This document shows, piece after piece, positions 35,680-43,483 of a stretch of 64,000 nt of DNA. This DNA comes from Halothiobacillus sp045689735 (GTDB taxonomy: Bacteria; Pseudomonadota; Gammaproteobacteria; Halothiobacillales; Halothiobacillaceae): assembly GCF_045689735.1 (NCBI RefSeq), contig NZ_CP142685.1, positions 868,001 to 932,000 of the forward strand. Reading direction: 5' to 3'. Every line of letters begins with the position of its first letter. Within the stretch, counting starts at the first letter, position 1. Made by a program: the position numbers and the translations under genes. The notes beneath the pieces are model-generated. The model was not told the DNA's origin. It was given only the letters and a program-made list of their open reading frames with translations, and searched no databases.

Positions 35680-37208
35680 ACCCGGCTCATTTCTTGCGAA
35701 ATCGCGCACCGGCTTTGCTGGTTTTGGTCGCCGGGGGCGTTTTGCCCCTAGCGTTTGCCCCGGTCGGCTGGTGGTTCATCGCATGGATCGCGCCCGCCGT
35801 GTTGCTCTATTGCTTGCACGAGGTTTCTGCGCGCCGGGCATTCTGGTTGGGCTGGCTTTTCGGGCTGGGGCAATTCGGTGTGGGGGTGAGCTGGCTGTAT
35901 GAAAGCCTTACCCTGTTCGGTGGCGCCGTAGCGCCGTTGGCGGCGCTGATTACTGCCGGTTTCGTGGCCGTGGTGGCGTTGTATCCCGCTTTGGCAGCTT
36001 GGTTGGCGCGGATCATCGCAGGGGAAAAACTGCGTTCCATTGCGGGGGTCTGGGCATTTGCGGGCAGTTGGGTTTTGGTCGAGTGGCTGCGCGGTTGGGT
36101 GTTTAGCGGCTTCCCCTGGCTGGATTTAGGGATTGCCCAAACCAGCGGTCCCCTGCGTGGCTTGCTGCCGATCGTCGGGGAATATGGCGTGAGTCTCGTG
36201 GTGGTGCTGTTGGCCGGGTTGCTGCTTGGCGTGGCGACCTGGCGCCCCCGTTCCCCGCGGGGTTTGCGTCCGTGGATCAGTCTGGCCGGGGTGCTGGCGG
36301 TGCTGGGGCTGGGTGGCGGGTTGTCGTCGGTGCGTTGGACGCCGCCGATGGGCGCACCCCTCTCCGTGGGTGTGGCACAGGCCAATATTCCGCAAATGCA
36401 GAAGTTTGATCCGGCGTTTCTCGCGATGACCTTACAACGCTATGAGCAGCTCACCCTGCGCATGGGGGCGGTCGATTTGGTGGTCTGGCCCGAAACGGCC
36501 GTGCCGGATGTCATCACCGATTTGCCCCGCTTGACGGCGGCCTTGAATGATCGCGCCGCCCAAACGGGTCAAAGCTTTCTGATTGGCGCGTTCACGCAGG
36601 ATGCGGCGGGGCGTTATTACAACACGCTGGTCGGCATTCCCGAGACGGTGGGTAGCCACCGCAAGGCGCATCTGGTGCCGTTTAGTGAATACATGCCGTT
36701 GCGGCCGTTGGTCATGCTGCTTTCTGGGTTGATCGATGTACCGATGTCGGATCTCACACCTGGGCGTGAAGACCAACCTTTGCCGGTGGTGCGCGGCATT
36801 CCGGTGGGCGCTTCGATTTGTTATGAGGCCGATTTTGCGCGGGATATCCGCCGTTCCTTGCCTGAAGCGGGTATTTTGGTGAATGTTTCCAACGATTCAT
36901 GGTTCGGTGATAGTTTCGCCCCGCATCAAAATCTACAAATGGCGGCGGTACGGGCTCTGGAATTTGGCCGTCCGATGATTCGCGCCACCAATACCGGGGT
37001 GTCGGCCTTGATTTCTGCCGAGGGGCGCATCGAACAATCCCTGGGGGTCGATCAGCAAGGCATTCTGGTCGGGAAGGTTCAGCCGTATCAAGGGAGCACC
37101 CCGTTTTTGCGGCTCGGTTCGACCCCAAGTCTGCTGCTGGCGGCGCTGCTTTTAGGGCTGGCGCGCTGGCGGCGGGTGCGCACAGGGCGGGAACTCCCGT
37201 CGCGTTGA
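35676..37208 (+). CDS. lnt: apolipoprotein N-acyltransferase Lnt
   Basis: Lnt N-acylates the terminal cysteine of lipoproteins in the inner membrane. The 510-residue protein has six to seven membrane helices in the first 215 residues and a nitrilase-like catalytic domain. The triad glutamate lies in VVWPETAVPD, and the cysteine in GASICYEADFARDIR. The VNVSNDSWFGDSFAPHQNLQM segment is diagnostic. A final membrane helix follows. It ends the miaB-lnt cluster. Confidence 0.96.
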   Translation: MNPAHFLRNRAPALLVLVAGGVLPLAFAPVGWWFIAWIAPAVLLYCLHEVSARRAFWLGWLFGLGQFGVGVSWLYESLTLFGGAVAPLAALITAGFVAVVALYPALAAWLARIIAGEKLRSIAGVWAFAGSWVLVEWLRGWVFSGFPWLDLGIAQTSGPLRGLLPIVGEYGVSLVVVLLAGLLLGVATWRPRSPRGLRPWISLAGVLAVLGLGGGLSSVRWTPPMGAPLSVGVAQANIPQMQKFDPAFLAMTLQRYEQLTLRMGAVDLVVWPETAVPDVITDLPRLTAALNDRAAQTGQSFLIGAFTQDAAGRYYNTLVGIPETVGSHRKAHLVPFSEYMPLRPLVMLLSGLIDVPMSDLTPGREDQPLPVVRGIPVGASICYEADFARDIRRSLPEAGILVNVSNDSWFGDSFAPHQNLQMAAVRALEFGRPMIRATNTGVSALISAEGRIEQSLGVDQQGILVGKVQPYQGSTPFLRLGSTPSLLLAALLLGLARWRRVRTGRELPSR

Positions 37209-37252
37209 GCCATTCCAACGCAGCGTTATTTAGGTTTTCTTGAAGGATTCTC

Positions 37253-39025
37253 ATGAGCCATCATCCACAGGCAGCGGATTTATCGGCGCTGGCGGCAAAG
37301 CCGCGACGCTTTGATCGGGCATTTTTTGCGACGGTTTGGGCACTGGCCAAACCCTATTTTTTGCACTCGGAAGACCGCTGGAAGGCGCGTGGCTTTCTAT
37401 TGGCGATTATCGCGACGACTTTGCTGCTCGTGGTCATTAATTTACAGATTACTGACTGGTATAACCGTTTTTACAACGCGTTGCAGAATTACGATCAGGC
37501 CGGTTTCTGGAAATTACTCGGTGAATTTTCCCTGCTGGCGTTTGGTGCGATTGCGCTCAGCGTTTATCAAACCTATCTCTCGCAATTATTGGATCTGCGC
37601 TGGCGCCGCTGGTTGACCGGCGATTATCTTTCGCGTTATCTGGCGGGGCAGACCTATTATCATTTGGAATTATTTCATCGGGGGCAGGATAACCCGGATC
37701 AACGGATTGCCGATGATTTAAACCAGTTTTCTCAACTCACCACCAGCCTGTTTACTGGATTACTCAGCGCGGTGGCGAACCTGGTCGCATTTGTCGGGCT
37801 GCTCTGGGTTCTGTCGAGTAAGGTCGTTGTGCCCTGGGGCGGGGTTGAACACCATATTCCGGGTTTTCTGGTTTGGGTGGCGCTCATTTATGCCGTCTTG
37901 TGGACCTGGGTGGCCGCGAAAGTCGGCAATCCACTCATCTGGTTGAATTTCAATCAGCAGCGGGTACAGGCGGATTTTCGGTTCAGTCTGATCCGTTTGC
38001 GCGAGAATAGCGAGGCCGTGGCATTTTACGGTGGGGAAAAACAGGAAGAACAACATTTTCACGATCGGTTTGATCGAGTGTTTGATAATTATCAGCGGTT
38101 GATTCTGCGTCAAAAACGATTTAATTGGTTCACCAGTTATTTTAGTCAGGTAGCGGTGATATTGCCGTTTCTTGCCGCCGCCGCCGCCTATTTTACGAAG
38201 GCCGTGCCGTTGGGCTTTTTAATGCAAATCAGCTCTGCATTTGGCAATGTGCAAAGTGCATTTGCGTATTTGGCGCAAAGTTACGACAACTTTGCGCAGT
38301 GGCATGCGGTGGTTGAACGGTTGCAAGGGTTTCGCCAACTGGTGGTGCAAGTGCAGGCACGTCAGCAGACGACGCAGCAAATTGAGCGCCGCCTGCATAC
38401 CTCGGCCGATCCGGTCTTACAGATTCAAAATCTTCAGGTGCACTTGCCCAATCAGCAGGCGCTGATCGATTCGATGAATTTATCCCTTTCCCCCGGCGAC
38501 CGCTTGCTGATCATGGGGGCATCGGGCGCGGGGAAAAGTACCCTGCTGCGTGCCTTGGCCGGGCTGTGGCCATTTGGTTCCGGTCAGGTGCAATTGCCGC
38601 CTGCTGCCGAGTGCCTGTTTTTACCCCAGCGTCCCTATTTGCCGTTGGGCAGTTTACGGGAAGCGCTGATTTACCCCAACCCGGTGGTTCGGGTCGATGA
38701 GGGCAGGCTGCGGGCGGTGTTGAGCCAGGTCGGGCTTGCGGCGTTGGTGGAAGTGCTGGATGCGGTCGAGCCCTGGTCCATGGTGCTGTCACTCGGTGAG
38801 CAGCAGCGCCTTGCCCTAGCACGCGTGCTGTTGCAACGACCCCGGCTGATTTTTCTGGACGAAGCCACCTCCGCGCTAGATGAAGCAGCGGAGGCCGATT
38901 TGTATCGTTTGCTGATCGAGCAATGTCCGGATGCGACACTGGTGAGTATTGGCCACCGGCACACGCTGCGCGCATTTCACCGACGCGTCCTCACGCTGGC
39001 GAATCGCAGGCTGTCGGTGGAATAG
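37253..39025 (+). CDS. SbmA/BacA-like ABC transporter with fused ATPase
   Basis: This 590-residue protein joins an SbmA/BacA-like membrane domain to an ATP-binding domain, as in E. coli YddA and mycobacterial BacA. The membrane part (about 1-360) shows ITDWYNRFYNALQNYD, LDLRWRRWLTGDYL, YYHLELFHRGQDNPDQRIADD split in pieces, and ENSEAVAFYGGE. The ATPase has GASGAGKSTLLRALAGLW and LGEQQRLALARVLLQRP, with FLDEATSALDE. Family members import or export peptides, cobalamin or long-chain fatty acids, so the substrate cannot be stated. AAGGA precedes the ATG. It stands alone, convergent with grxD. Confidence 0.9.
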   Translation: MSHHPQAADLSALAAKPRRFDRAFFATVWALAKPYFLHSEDRWKARGFLLAIIATTLLLVVINLQITDWYNRFYNALQNYDQAGFWKLLGEFSLLAFGAIALSVYQTYLSQLLDLRWRRWLTGDYLSRYLAGQTYYHLELFHRGQDNPDQRIADDLNQFSQLTTSLFTGLLSAVANLVAFVGLLWVLSSKVVVPWGGVEHHIPGFLVWVALIYAVLWTWVAAKVGNPLIWLNFNQQRVQADFRFSLIRLRENSEAVAFYGGEKQEEQHFHDRFDRVFDNYQRLILRQKRFNWFTSYFSQVAVILPFLAAAAAYFTKAVPLGFLMQISSAFGNVQSAFAYLAQSYDNFAQWHAVVERLQGFRQLVVQVQARQQTTQQIERRLHTSADPVLQIQNLQVHLPNQQALIDSMNLSLSPGDRLLIMGASGAGKSTLLRALAGLWPFGSGQVQLPPAAECLFLPQRPYLPLGSLREALIYPNPVVRVDEGRLRAVLSQVGLAALVEVLDAVEPWSMVLSLGEQQRLALARVLLQRPRLIFLDEATSALDEAAEADLYRLLIEQCPDATLVSIGHRHTLRAFHRRVLTLANRRLSVE

Positions 39026-39038
39026 ATTCGGGCGGGGT

Positions 39039-39383
39039 TTACTCGGCGCTGTCTTGGCTGCCAGCGTGTTTTTTCACGGCGGCTTCAACCATCGGTTGTA
39101 GCTCGCCGTTGGCCAGCATTTCCAGGGTGATGTCGCAGCCGCCGATCAATTCGCCATCGACATAAATTTGCGGGAAGGTCGGCCAGTCACGATAGCTCGG
39201 CAGGCTCTCGAAAACTTCAGGATCGGCCAGCACATTCACATATCCGAACGGAACATTGCAGGATTTGAGCGCCTCGGCGGCGCGGCTGGAAAATCCGCAG
39301 CTGGGAAATTGCGGCGTGCCCTTCATGAAAATAATGACGGGGTTGGATTTGACATATTGATCGATGCGAGCCAGTGCGTCCAC
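39039..39383 (-). CDS. grxD: monothiol glutaredoxin, Grx4 family
   Basis: This 114-residue CGFS glutaredoxin binds glutathione-ligated iron-sulfur clusters and helps deliver them. It shows VIIFMKGTPQFPSCGFSSRAA in pieces, then WPTFPQIYVDGELIGGCDI with the glutathione-binding TFPQ. The GTG at 39383 has GAGG 7 bases upstream and gives the normal size; the frame remains open far upstream without family likeness. It is convergent with the ABC transporter gene and divergent from the hydrolase gene. Confidence 0.95.
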   Translation of the reverse strand: MDALARIDQYVKSNPVIIFMKGTPQFPSCGFSSRAAEALKSCNVPFGYVNVLADPEVFESLPSYRDWPTFPQIYVDGELIGGCDITLEMLANGELQPMVEAAVKKHAGSQDSAE

Positions 39384-39620
39384 GGTGAACCTCGTGACAG
39401 AAATAGACCCGATCAATTCTAGCAGCCTGTCGGACTTTGGCGTAATCGGCGGCCAATTCGTTCGTGCCCAGCCAGACTTTTCTTCGATTCCCAAAGTCCG
39501 CGGTGGCTTGCCGTCAGTCTGTAGCGGCAGGCCATGAATAATCCAGCCGGATCGGGCAAATTGTGCTATTCCATTTCCGCTCGTTTTCCCAATGAATTTG
39601 AACGCCAAGGAGATGCTTTG

Positions 39621-40373
39621 ATGAGTTCAGCGCGTGAAATAACCACTAACCCCATGTATTACAGTCATGGAAACACCGAGTTTCATGGCCATCTGGCTTT
39701 GCCTGCGGATCTAACCACGCCCAGACCGGCGGTGCTGGTGGTGCATGAGTGGTGGGGGCGAACTGCTTTCACCGATGAGCGCGCGCAGGCACTGGCTGAG
39801 TTGGGTTATGTTGGACTGTCGATAGATTTATATGGCCATCATCAGCAAGCGGATACGCCGGCCGAAGCGGGGGCGCTTTCCAGTGCTTTGACGCAGGATT
39901 TTCCGGAGCTGAAGGCACGGTTCATGGCGGCTTATCAGGCGTTGCAAGCACAGCCCATGGTCGATGCGCAGAAAATCGCCGCGATTGGATACTGCTTTGG
40001 CGGCAGTGTGGCGCTCAGCATGGCTCGGCAGGGGGTGCCGTTGGCGGGGGTGGTGGGTTTTCATGCGGGCGTCGCCAATTTGGCGCCCATATCCGGCCAG
40101 CTGAAAACGCCGATCGCTTTGTTTACTGGGGGTAATGATCCGTTCGTGCCGAACGAGGCAGTGGCGGCAGCGGTGGATGAGATGCGCGCGGCGGGGGGCA
40201 CCGTGGCGGTGACGACTTATCCTGCCGCCCGGCATGCCTTCACCAACCCTCAAGCGACGGCAAAAGGTGCGCAATTTGGTTTGCCGCTGGTCTATTCCCC
40301 CGACGCGGCTACCGATTCCTGGGGCAAGGCGGCAGCGTTTTTGCAGCAGTGCTTTGCTGGGCGACTGACCTGA
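39621..40373 (+). CDS. dienelactone hydrolase family protein
   Basis: This 250-residue alpha/beta hydrolase resembles dienelactone hydrolases. It shows VLVVHEWWGRTAFTDERAQ, YVGLSIDLYGHHQ, the nucleophile cysteine in IAAIGYCFGGSVAL, an aspartate in LFTGGNDPFVP and a histidine in YPAARHAFTNP. Cysteine in the elbow is the classical DLH form. The physiological ester is unknown. The ATG at 39621 has AAGGAGA at a suitable distance. The 3' region of 290 bases before the next terminator contains the candidate small RNA. Confidence 0.9.
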   Translation: MSSAREITTNPMYYSHGNTEFHGHLALPADLTTPRPAVLVVHEWWGRTAFTDERAQALAELGYVGLSIDLYGHHQQADTPAEAGALSSALTQDFPELKARFMAAYQALQAQPMVDAQKIAAIGYCFGGSVALSMARQGVPLAGVVGFHAGVANLAPISGQLKTPIALFTGGNDPFVPNEAVAAAVDEMRAAGGTVAVTTYPAARHAFTNPQATAKGAQFGLPLVYSPDAATDSWGKAAAFLQQCFAGRLT

Positions 40374-40529
40374 AGGATGGCTCGCCCATTTTGAGTGCCC
40401 ATTCTGGGTGCGTGCCCTGGCGCGAAGATGCACTGCCAGATAGCGCGGGTTGGGCACAGAGTATTCAGGCCGATGAACTGGGAGAATTTATAACCGACTG
40501 TTTTTAATTGGGTAAATTTAAAATCGGTT

Positions 40530-40569
40530 TGACATCAGCCTGTCATTTCAAGTTGGCACAGTTATCGCT
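40530..40569 (+). promoter_or_regulatory. sigma54-type promoter with adjacent dyad
   Basis: TGGCACAGTTATCGCT at 40554-40569 matches the RpoN consensus: GG at 40555, GC at 40567, exactly 10 bases between, and a full TGGCAC at -24. A dyad TGACA-N6-TGTCA (40530-40545) lies just upstream and could bind an activator, though RpoN activators usually sit further away. A second inverted pair, AACCGA (40492) with TCGGTT (40524), lies before that. The promoter points at a gene-free stretch that ends in a strong terminator. Confidence 0.68.
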
Positions 40570-40579
40570 GTTAGGTAGA

Positions 40580-40690
40580 TGCCAGATGTGAAGCTTCTTG
40601 CGAATTACCCCGTCGCTCGACCTTCTTCCCGTCTGGCAGCGTCTGACTCCTCCTGTTATTGTTGGGCACCCGTCTGGGTGCCTTTTTTTA
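40580..40690 (+). ncRNA. candidate sigma54-dependent small RNA
   Basis: From the expected start near 40580 to the terminator T-tract is about 111 bases without a credible gene. The first bases TGCCAGATG pair with CGTCTGGCA at 40630-40638, giving a 5' stem-loop. Then comes an apparently unpaired pyrimidine-rich segment with CTCCTCCTG (40647-40655), complementary to Shine-Dalgarno sequences. The terminator hairpin follows. Promoter, stem, exposed seed and terminator together resemble a trans-acting small RNA. RpoN-driven small RNAs are known (Qrr, GlmY, CrcZ), but this sequence does not look like any I remember. Confidence 0.55.
40664..40689 (+). terminator. Rho-independent terminator of candidate small RNA
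   Basis: GGCACCC (40665-40671) and GGGTGCC (40676-40682) pair perfectly around GTCT and are followed by seven T residues on the plus strand. There is no matching T-tract on the minus strand, so it serves plus-strand RNA only. Confidence 0.92.
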
Positions 40691-40726
40691 TGTGCGCTGA
40701 TTTGCTGCCGGATTTGCCGGAGCCGG

Positions 40727-41140
40727 TCAACCCGGCTTGCCGCGCAAGGCGCGCAGGAGTTGCCGGGTGATCGCATCGGGTCGGAAGGGCGTCGGGTTTT
40801 GTGCGCGCTCCGCTTGGCGTTTTTGCTGAAGTGCCAGCCGATCTGCGCGGTGCTCTGGTGATTCCTGATAGAGTGACTGGGCGACGCTGGCGGGGCCGCG
40901 TTGACGGTGCAGTGCCAGTACCGTGACCCGGAAAAGTTCATCGTGCCGCTTGATTTGCAGCCTGTCGCCCGGACGGATGATTTTTCCGGCTTTCTTGCAG
41001 GGCAGGTCATTGATCAGGACTCTGCCGCCCGCAATGGCCTCGGTTGCGAGGCTGCGGGTTTTGAAAAACCGCGCTGCCCATAACCAGGTGTCGATCCGTT
41101 GCTCGTGGAGCGCGTCCGCAGTTTGTTGCTGCAATCCCAT
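40727..41140 (-). CDS. hslR: S4-domain ribosome-associated protein Hsp15
   Basis: Hsp15 binds free 50S subunits carrying stalled nascent chains and helps recycle them after heat stress. The 137-residue protein shows the S4 fold RIDTWLWAARFFKTRSLATE, GGRVLINDLPCKKAGKIIRPGD in pieces, and a basic C-terminal helix with RADRLALQQKRQAER. Length and layout match HslR. It lies just upstream of, and on the same strand as, the YeeE/YedE pair's end (41147), with 6 bases between the two genes. Confidence 0.92.
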   Translation of the reverse strand: MGLQQQTADALHEQRIDTWLWAARFFKTRSLATEAIAGGRVLINDLPCKKAGKIIRPGDRLQIKRHDELFRVTVLALHRQRGPASVAQSLYQESPEHRADRLALQQKRQAERAQNPTPFRPDAITRQLLRALRGKPG

Positions 41141-41146
41141 CTTGAA

Positions 41147-41617
41147 TTACGAGTGCCGTAATCCCTGCAGGCGGCGTTGCTGATGTTGATGCCAGGCGTG
41201 CTGAACCCAGCCCACCAGCCAGGTTCCGGCCAAAATGCCCGTCAGGATCACGGCGACAAACCATTGCCCTTCGCCGAGCATGGCCGGTGCCGTACCTGGG
41301 CAGACCCCGGTCAGACCCCAGCCGATGCCAAATACGATGGCGCCCGGAATGAGCCCGCGCACAAAAGGTTTATGCGGGAAATTGAGCGGTTCGCCGGTTG
41401 CCAGGCTGCGCCAGCGCCAGTGTTTGGCCATAAGATTCAGCAGACCGCCGACAACGATTGCGCTGGCGATGACCCAGAGCAGGTGCAGATTCTGCAGCAG
41501 CAGGAGCTGGGCGATCAGGGCGGGATCGGTCGCACCGGCGCGGCTCAGCAAAAATCCGAAGGCGACGCCGATGAGCAGGAACAATCCATTGCGTGCATAG
41601 GGCGAGAGAAGTTTCAT
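41147..41617 (-). CDS. YeeE/YedE family sulfur-transport protein, second half
   Basis: This 156-residue membrane protein is one half of a split YeeE/YedE (DUF395, TsuA-like) transporter. It has four hydrophobic helices and the conserved GIGWGLTGVCPGTAP motif, whose cysteine is in the family's conserved position. In YeeE of Spirochaeta and E. coli the conserved cysteines relay thiosulfate across the membrane. The ATG at 41617 overlaps the upstream half by four bases. The frame is open further upstream, but that is the antiparallel coding of the partner gene. Confidence 0.9.
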   Translation of the reverse strand: MKLLSPYARNGLFLLIGVAFGFLLSRAGATDPALIAQLLLLQNLHLLWVIASAIVVGGLLNLMAKHWRWRSLATGEPLNFPHKPFVRGLIPGAIVFGIGWGLTGVCPGTAPAMLGEGQWFVAVILTGILAGTWLVGWVQHAWHQHQQRRLQGLRHS

Positions 41618-42177
41618 GTCAGCGCTCCAGCGGTGGCGAGAACCCAATGAGCGACTTGCGCGGTGACCAGCGCCGCCGCAAAAAAGAACAGGGAAGCCAC
41701 CAGACTGGCGGGGGAACCCATGGCGACCCCGTTGATGGTATGGCCGGAGGTGCAGCCGCCCGCCATCCGTGAACCCAGCCCGATCATGATGCCGCCAAAC
41801 AGCCACCACAGAATGCGTGCGGCGGTTTCCTGCGGCATCAACGCAGTGTAGAAGCTGCCAAACTCGGTTGGCGCGGCAAAACGCCCGGTGCTCAGGCTGG
41901 CGAGTAATCCGCCCAGAAAAATACCGCCCAAGAACCAGAGCTTCCAATCCGTGTGCTTTGCGTGGGCGCTGCTTTGAAACAAGGGCAGGCGGCTGCCGAG
42001 ACGGGCGCAGGCATTGCCAAATGCCGCAGAGCAGCCCAAGGGTTGATCGGTGAGCCAGCGTTGGGCAAATGCCAGCAATCCGATGGCGCCGCCTGCCACC
42101 CAGGCAGGCCAGAGTAAATCGCTGGATTGCCAGAGTGCATTCAGCCAGGTTGTTGTCGTGTTCATCATTCGTATCAC
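41614..42177 (-). CDS. YeeE/YedE family sulfur-transport protein, first half
   Basis: This 187-residue membrane protein is the partner half of the split YeeE/YedE transporter. It has four or five hydrophobic helices, LGCSAAFGNACARLG near residue 50, and the diagnostic GLGSRMAGGCTSGHTINGV with its conserved cysteine and histidine. Such pairs are often near sulfur-oxidation or sulfide genes; none are seen here. The exact start is uncertain: GTG 42177 or ATG 42168 or 42165. Confidence 0.9.
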   Translation of the reverse strand: MIRMMNTTTTWLNALWQSSDLLWPAWVAGGAIGLLAFAQRWLTDQPLGCSAAFGNACARLGSRLPLFQSSAHAKHTDWKLWFLGGIFLGGLLASLSTGRFAAPTEFGSFYTALMPQETAARILWWLFGGIMIGLGSRMAGGCTSGHTINGVAMGSPASLVASLFFFAAALVTAQVAHWVLATAGALT

Positions 42178-42304
42178 ACAGCCTTTGAGCGATTGAGTGA
42201 ATAAAGAATGAACACAGCGTAGCCTGCGCGGGCTGATTGCGCGCGCTAAACATTTTCATTGCCCCATTGAGCAGGATTATTAATTTAATCCAGGATTAAC
42301 AGGG

Positions 42305-42586
42305 TTAATCCTTGTCAATGGCGGAGGGTTTTTTCTCGGGCAGCGTGATGTTCAGTTCGAGCATATCCATGCCATCATGCCGTTCAATTTGAACTTGCAC
42401 GGCGCGATCATCGACCACGACATATTTGCGAATCACCTCTAGGAGGTCGTTTTTGAGTCGGGGCAGGTAATCCGATTCACCGTGAGCGCCCTGGTTGCGC
42501 TCATGGGCAATCAGGATTTGCAGGCGTTCTTTCGCCAAGTGCGCGGTGGGTTTGCTGCGCGCGCGAAACATATCGAGCAGTCCCAT
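42305..42586 (-). CDS. minE: cell division topological factor MinE
   Basis: MinE stimulates the MinD ATPase and drives Min oscillation so that division occurs at mid-cell. The 93-residue protein shows the anti-MinCD helix region (AHLAKERLQILIAHER) and YLPRLKNDLLEVIRKYV, with a C-terminal dimerisation strand set. Length is normal. It follows minD by 3 bases. No minC is present in the neighbourhood. Confidence 0.96.
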   Translation of the reverse strand: MGLLDMFRARSKPTAHLAKERLQILIAHERNQGAHGESDYLPRLKNDLLEVIRKYVVVDDRAVQVQIERHDGMDMLELNITLPEKKPSAIDKD

Positions 42587-42589
42587 AGC

Positions 42590-43405
42590 TTACCCCCGGC
42601 CAAATAAACGGCTGAGTAGGGATTTTTTCTCGACCTCGATGAAGCGCATCGGCCGATCTTCCCCTAACAAACGCGCGACGGCATCTTGATAGGCCATGCC
42701 GGCGTCGGCATTGGTGTCCAGAATGACGGGTCGCCCAGCGTTGGAAGCCTGCAGCACGGCGGGTGACTCGGGAATCACGCCCAGGAGGGGGACGGCGAGA
42801 ATTTCCAGCATGTCTTCGATGGAGAGCATTTCGCCCGCTTCCACCCGATTGGGCGAGTAGCGGGTGATGAGCAAGTGTTCCCGAATCGGCGCCTCGCCCG
42901 TTTTGGCGCGCAGGGACTTGCTGGCCAGAATGCCGAGCATCCGATCGGAGTCACGCACGGAGGAAACCTCGGGGTTGGAAACCACGATGGCCTCGTCGGC
43001 AAAAAACATGGCCAACTGCGCCCCTCGTTCGATCCCGGCCGGTGAGTCGCAGACGATAAAGTCGAACCCTTCAGCTTTGAGTTCATCGAGTATCCGTTTG
43101 ACGCCTTCTTCCGTGAGCGCATCTTTGTCTTTGGTTTGTGAGGCGGGCAGAACGAAGAGATTTTCGACTTCCTTGTGCTTGATCAGCGCTTGATTCAGCC
43201 CGGCTTCCTGATGGATCACATTCACCAGGTCATAAACGACCCGGCGCTCGACGCCCATGATCAGATCTAGATTGCGCAGACCGACATCGAAATCAATCAC
43301 AACCGTTTTCTTCCCAGCCAACGCCAGGCCACTGGAAATGGCTGCGCTGGTGGTGGTTTTTCCGACCCCGCCTTTGCCAGAGGTCACCACAATGATTTTT
43401 GCCAC
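42590..43405 (-). CDS. minD: septum site-determining ATPase MinD
   Basis: MinD is the membrane-cycling ATPase of the Min system. The GTG at 43405 has GAGGAG 7 bases upstream and gives 271 residues. It shows the deviant Walker A SGKGGVGKTTTSAA, VVIDFDVGLRNLDLIMG, VCDSPAGIERGA and the C-terminal amphipathic membrane helix KKSLLSRLFGRG. It pairs with minE, but the gene upstream encodes a DUF4010 protein rather than MinC. Confidence 0.97.
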   Translation of the reverse strand: MAKIIVVTSGKGGVGKTTTSAAISSGLALAGKKTVVIDFDVGLRNLDLIMGVERRVVYDLVNVIHQEAGLNQALIKHKEVENLFVLPASQTKDKDALTEEGVKRILDELKAEGFDFIVCDSPAGIERGAQLAMFFADEAIVVSNPEVSSVRDSDRMLGILASKSLRAKTGEAPIREHLLITRYSPNRVEAGEMLSIEDMLEILAVPLLGVIPESPAVLQASNAGRPVILDTNADAGMAYQDAVARLLGEDRPMRFIEVEKKSLLSRLFGRG

Positions 43406-43483
43406 CGATTCACTCCTCGTACCGGGTGTTTGATGCCGTGAATTCTGCCACAACCCCTGCGTAAATCGCGTGGGAAAATCGCG

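Noticed and set aside
38658..38671. GGGAAGCGCTGATT, identical to the first arm of hairpin HP1 of the repeat element
   Set aside because: It lies in frame inside the SbmA-like ABC transporter gene (Arg-Glu-Ala-Leu-Ile) with no complementary arm or other element parts nearby, so it is a chance match.
40579..40770. 63-codon frame overlapping the candidate small RNA
   Set aside because: It runs through the terminator hairpin, has no ribosome site and no protein-like features.
41618..42259. Upstream extension of the YeeE/YedE second-half frame to 370 codons
   Set aside because: The extra part overlaps the partner gene in another frame and does not look like a membrane protein, whereas the ATG at 41617 gives a normal half.
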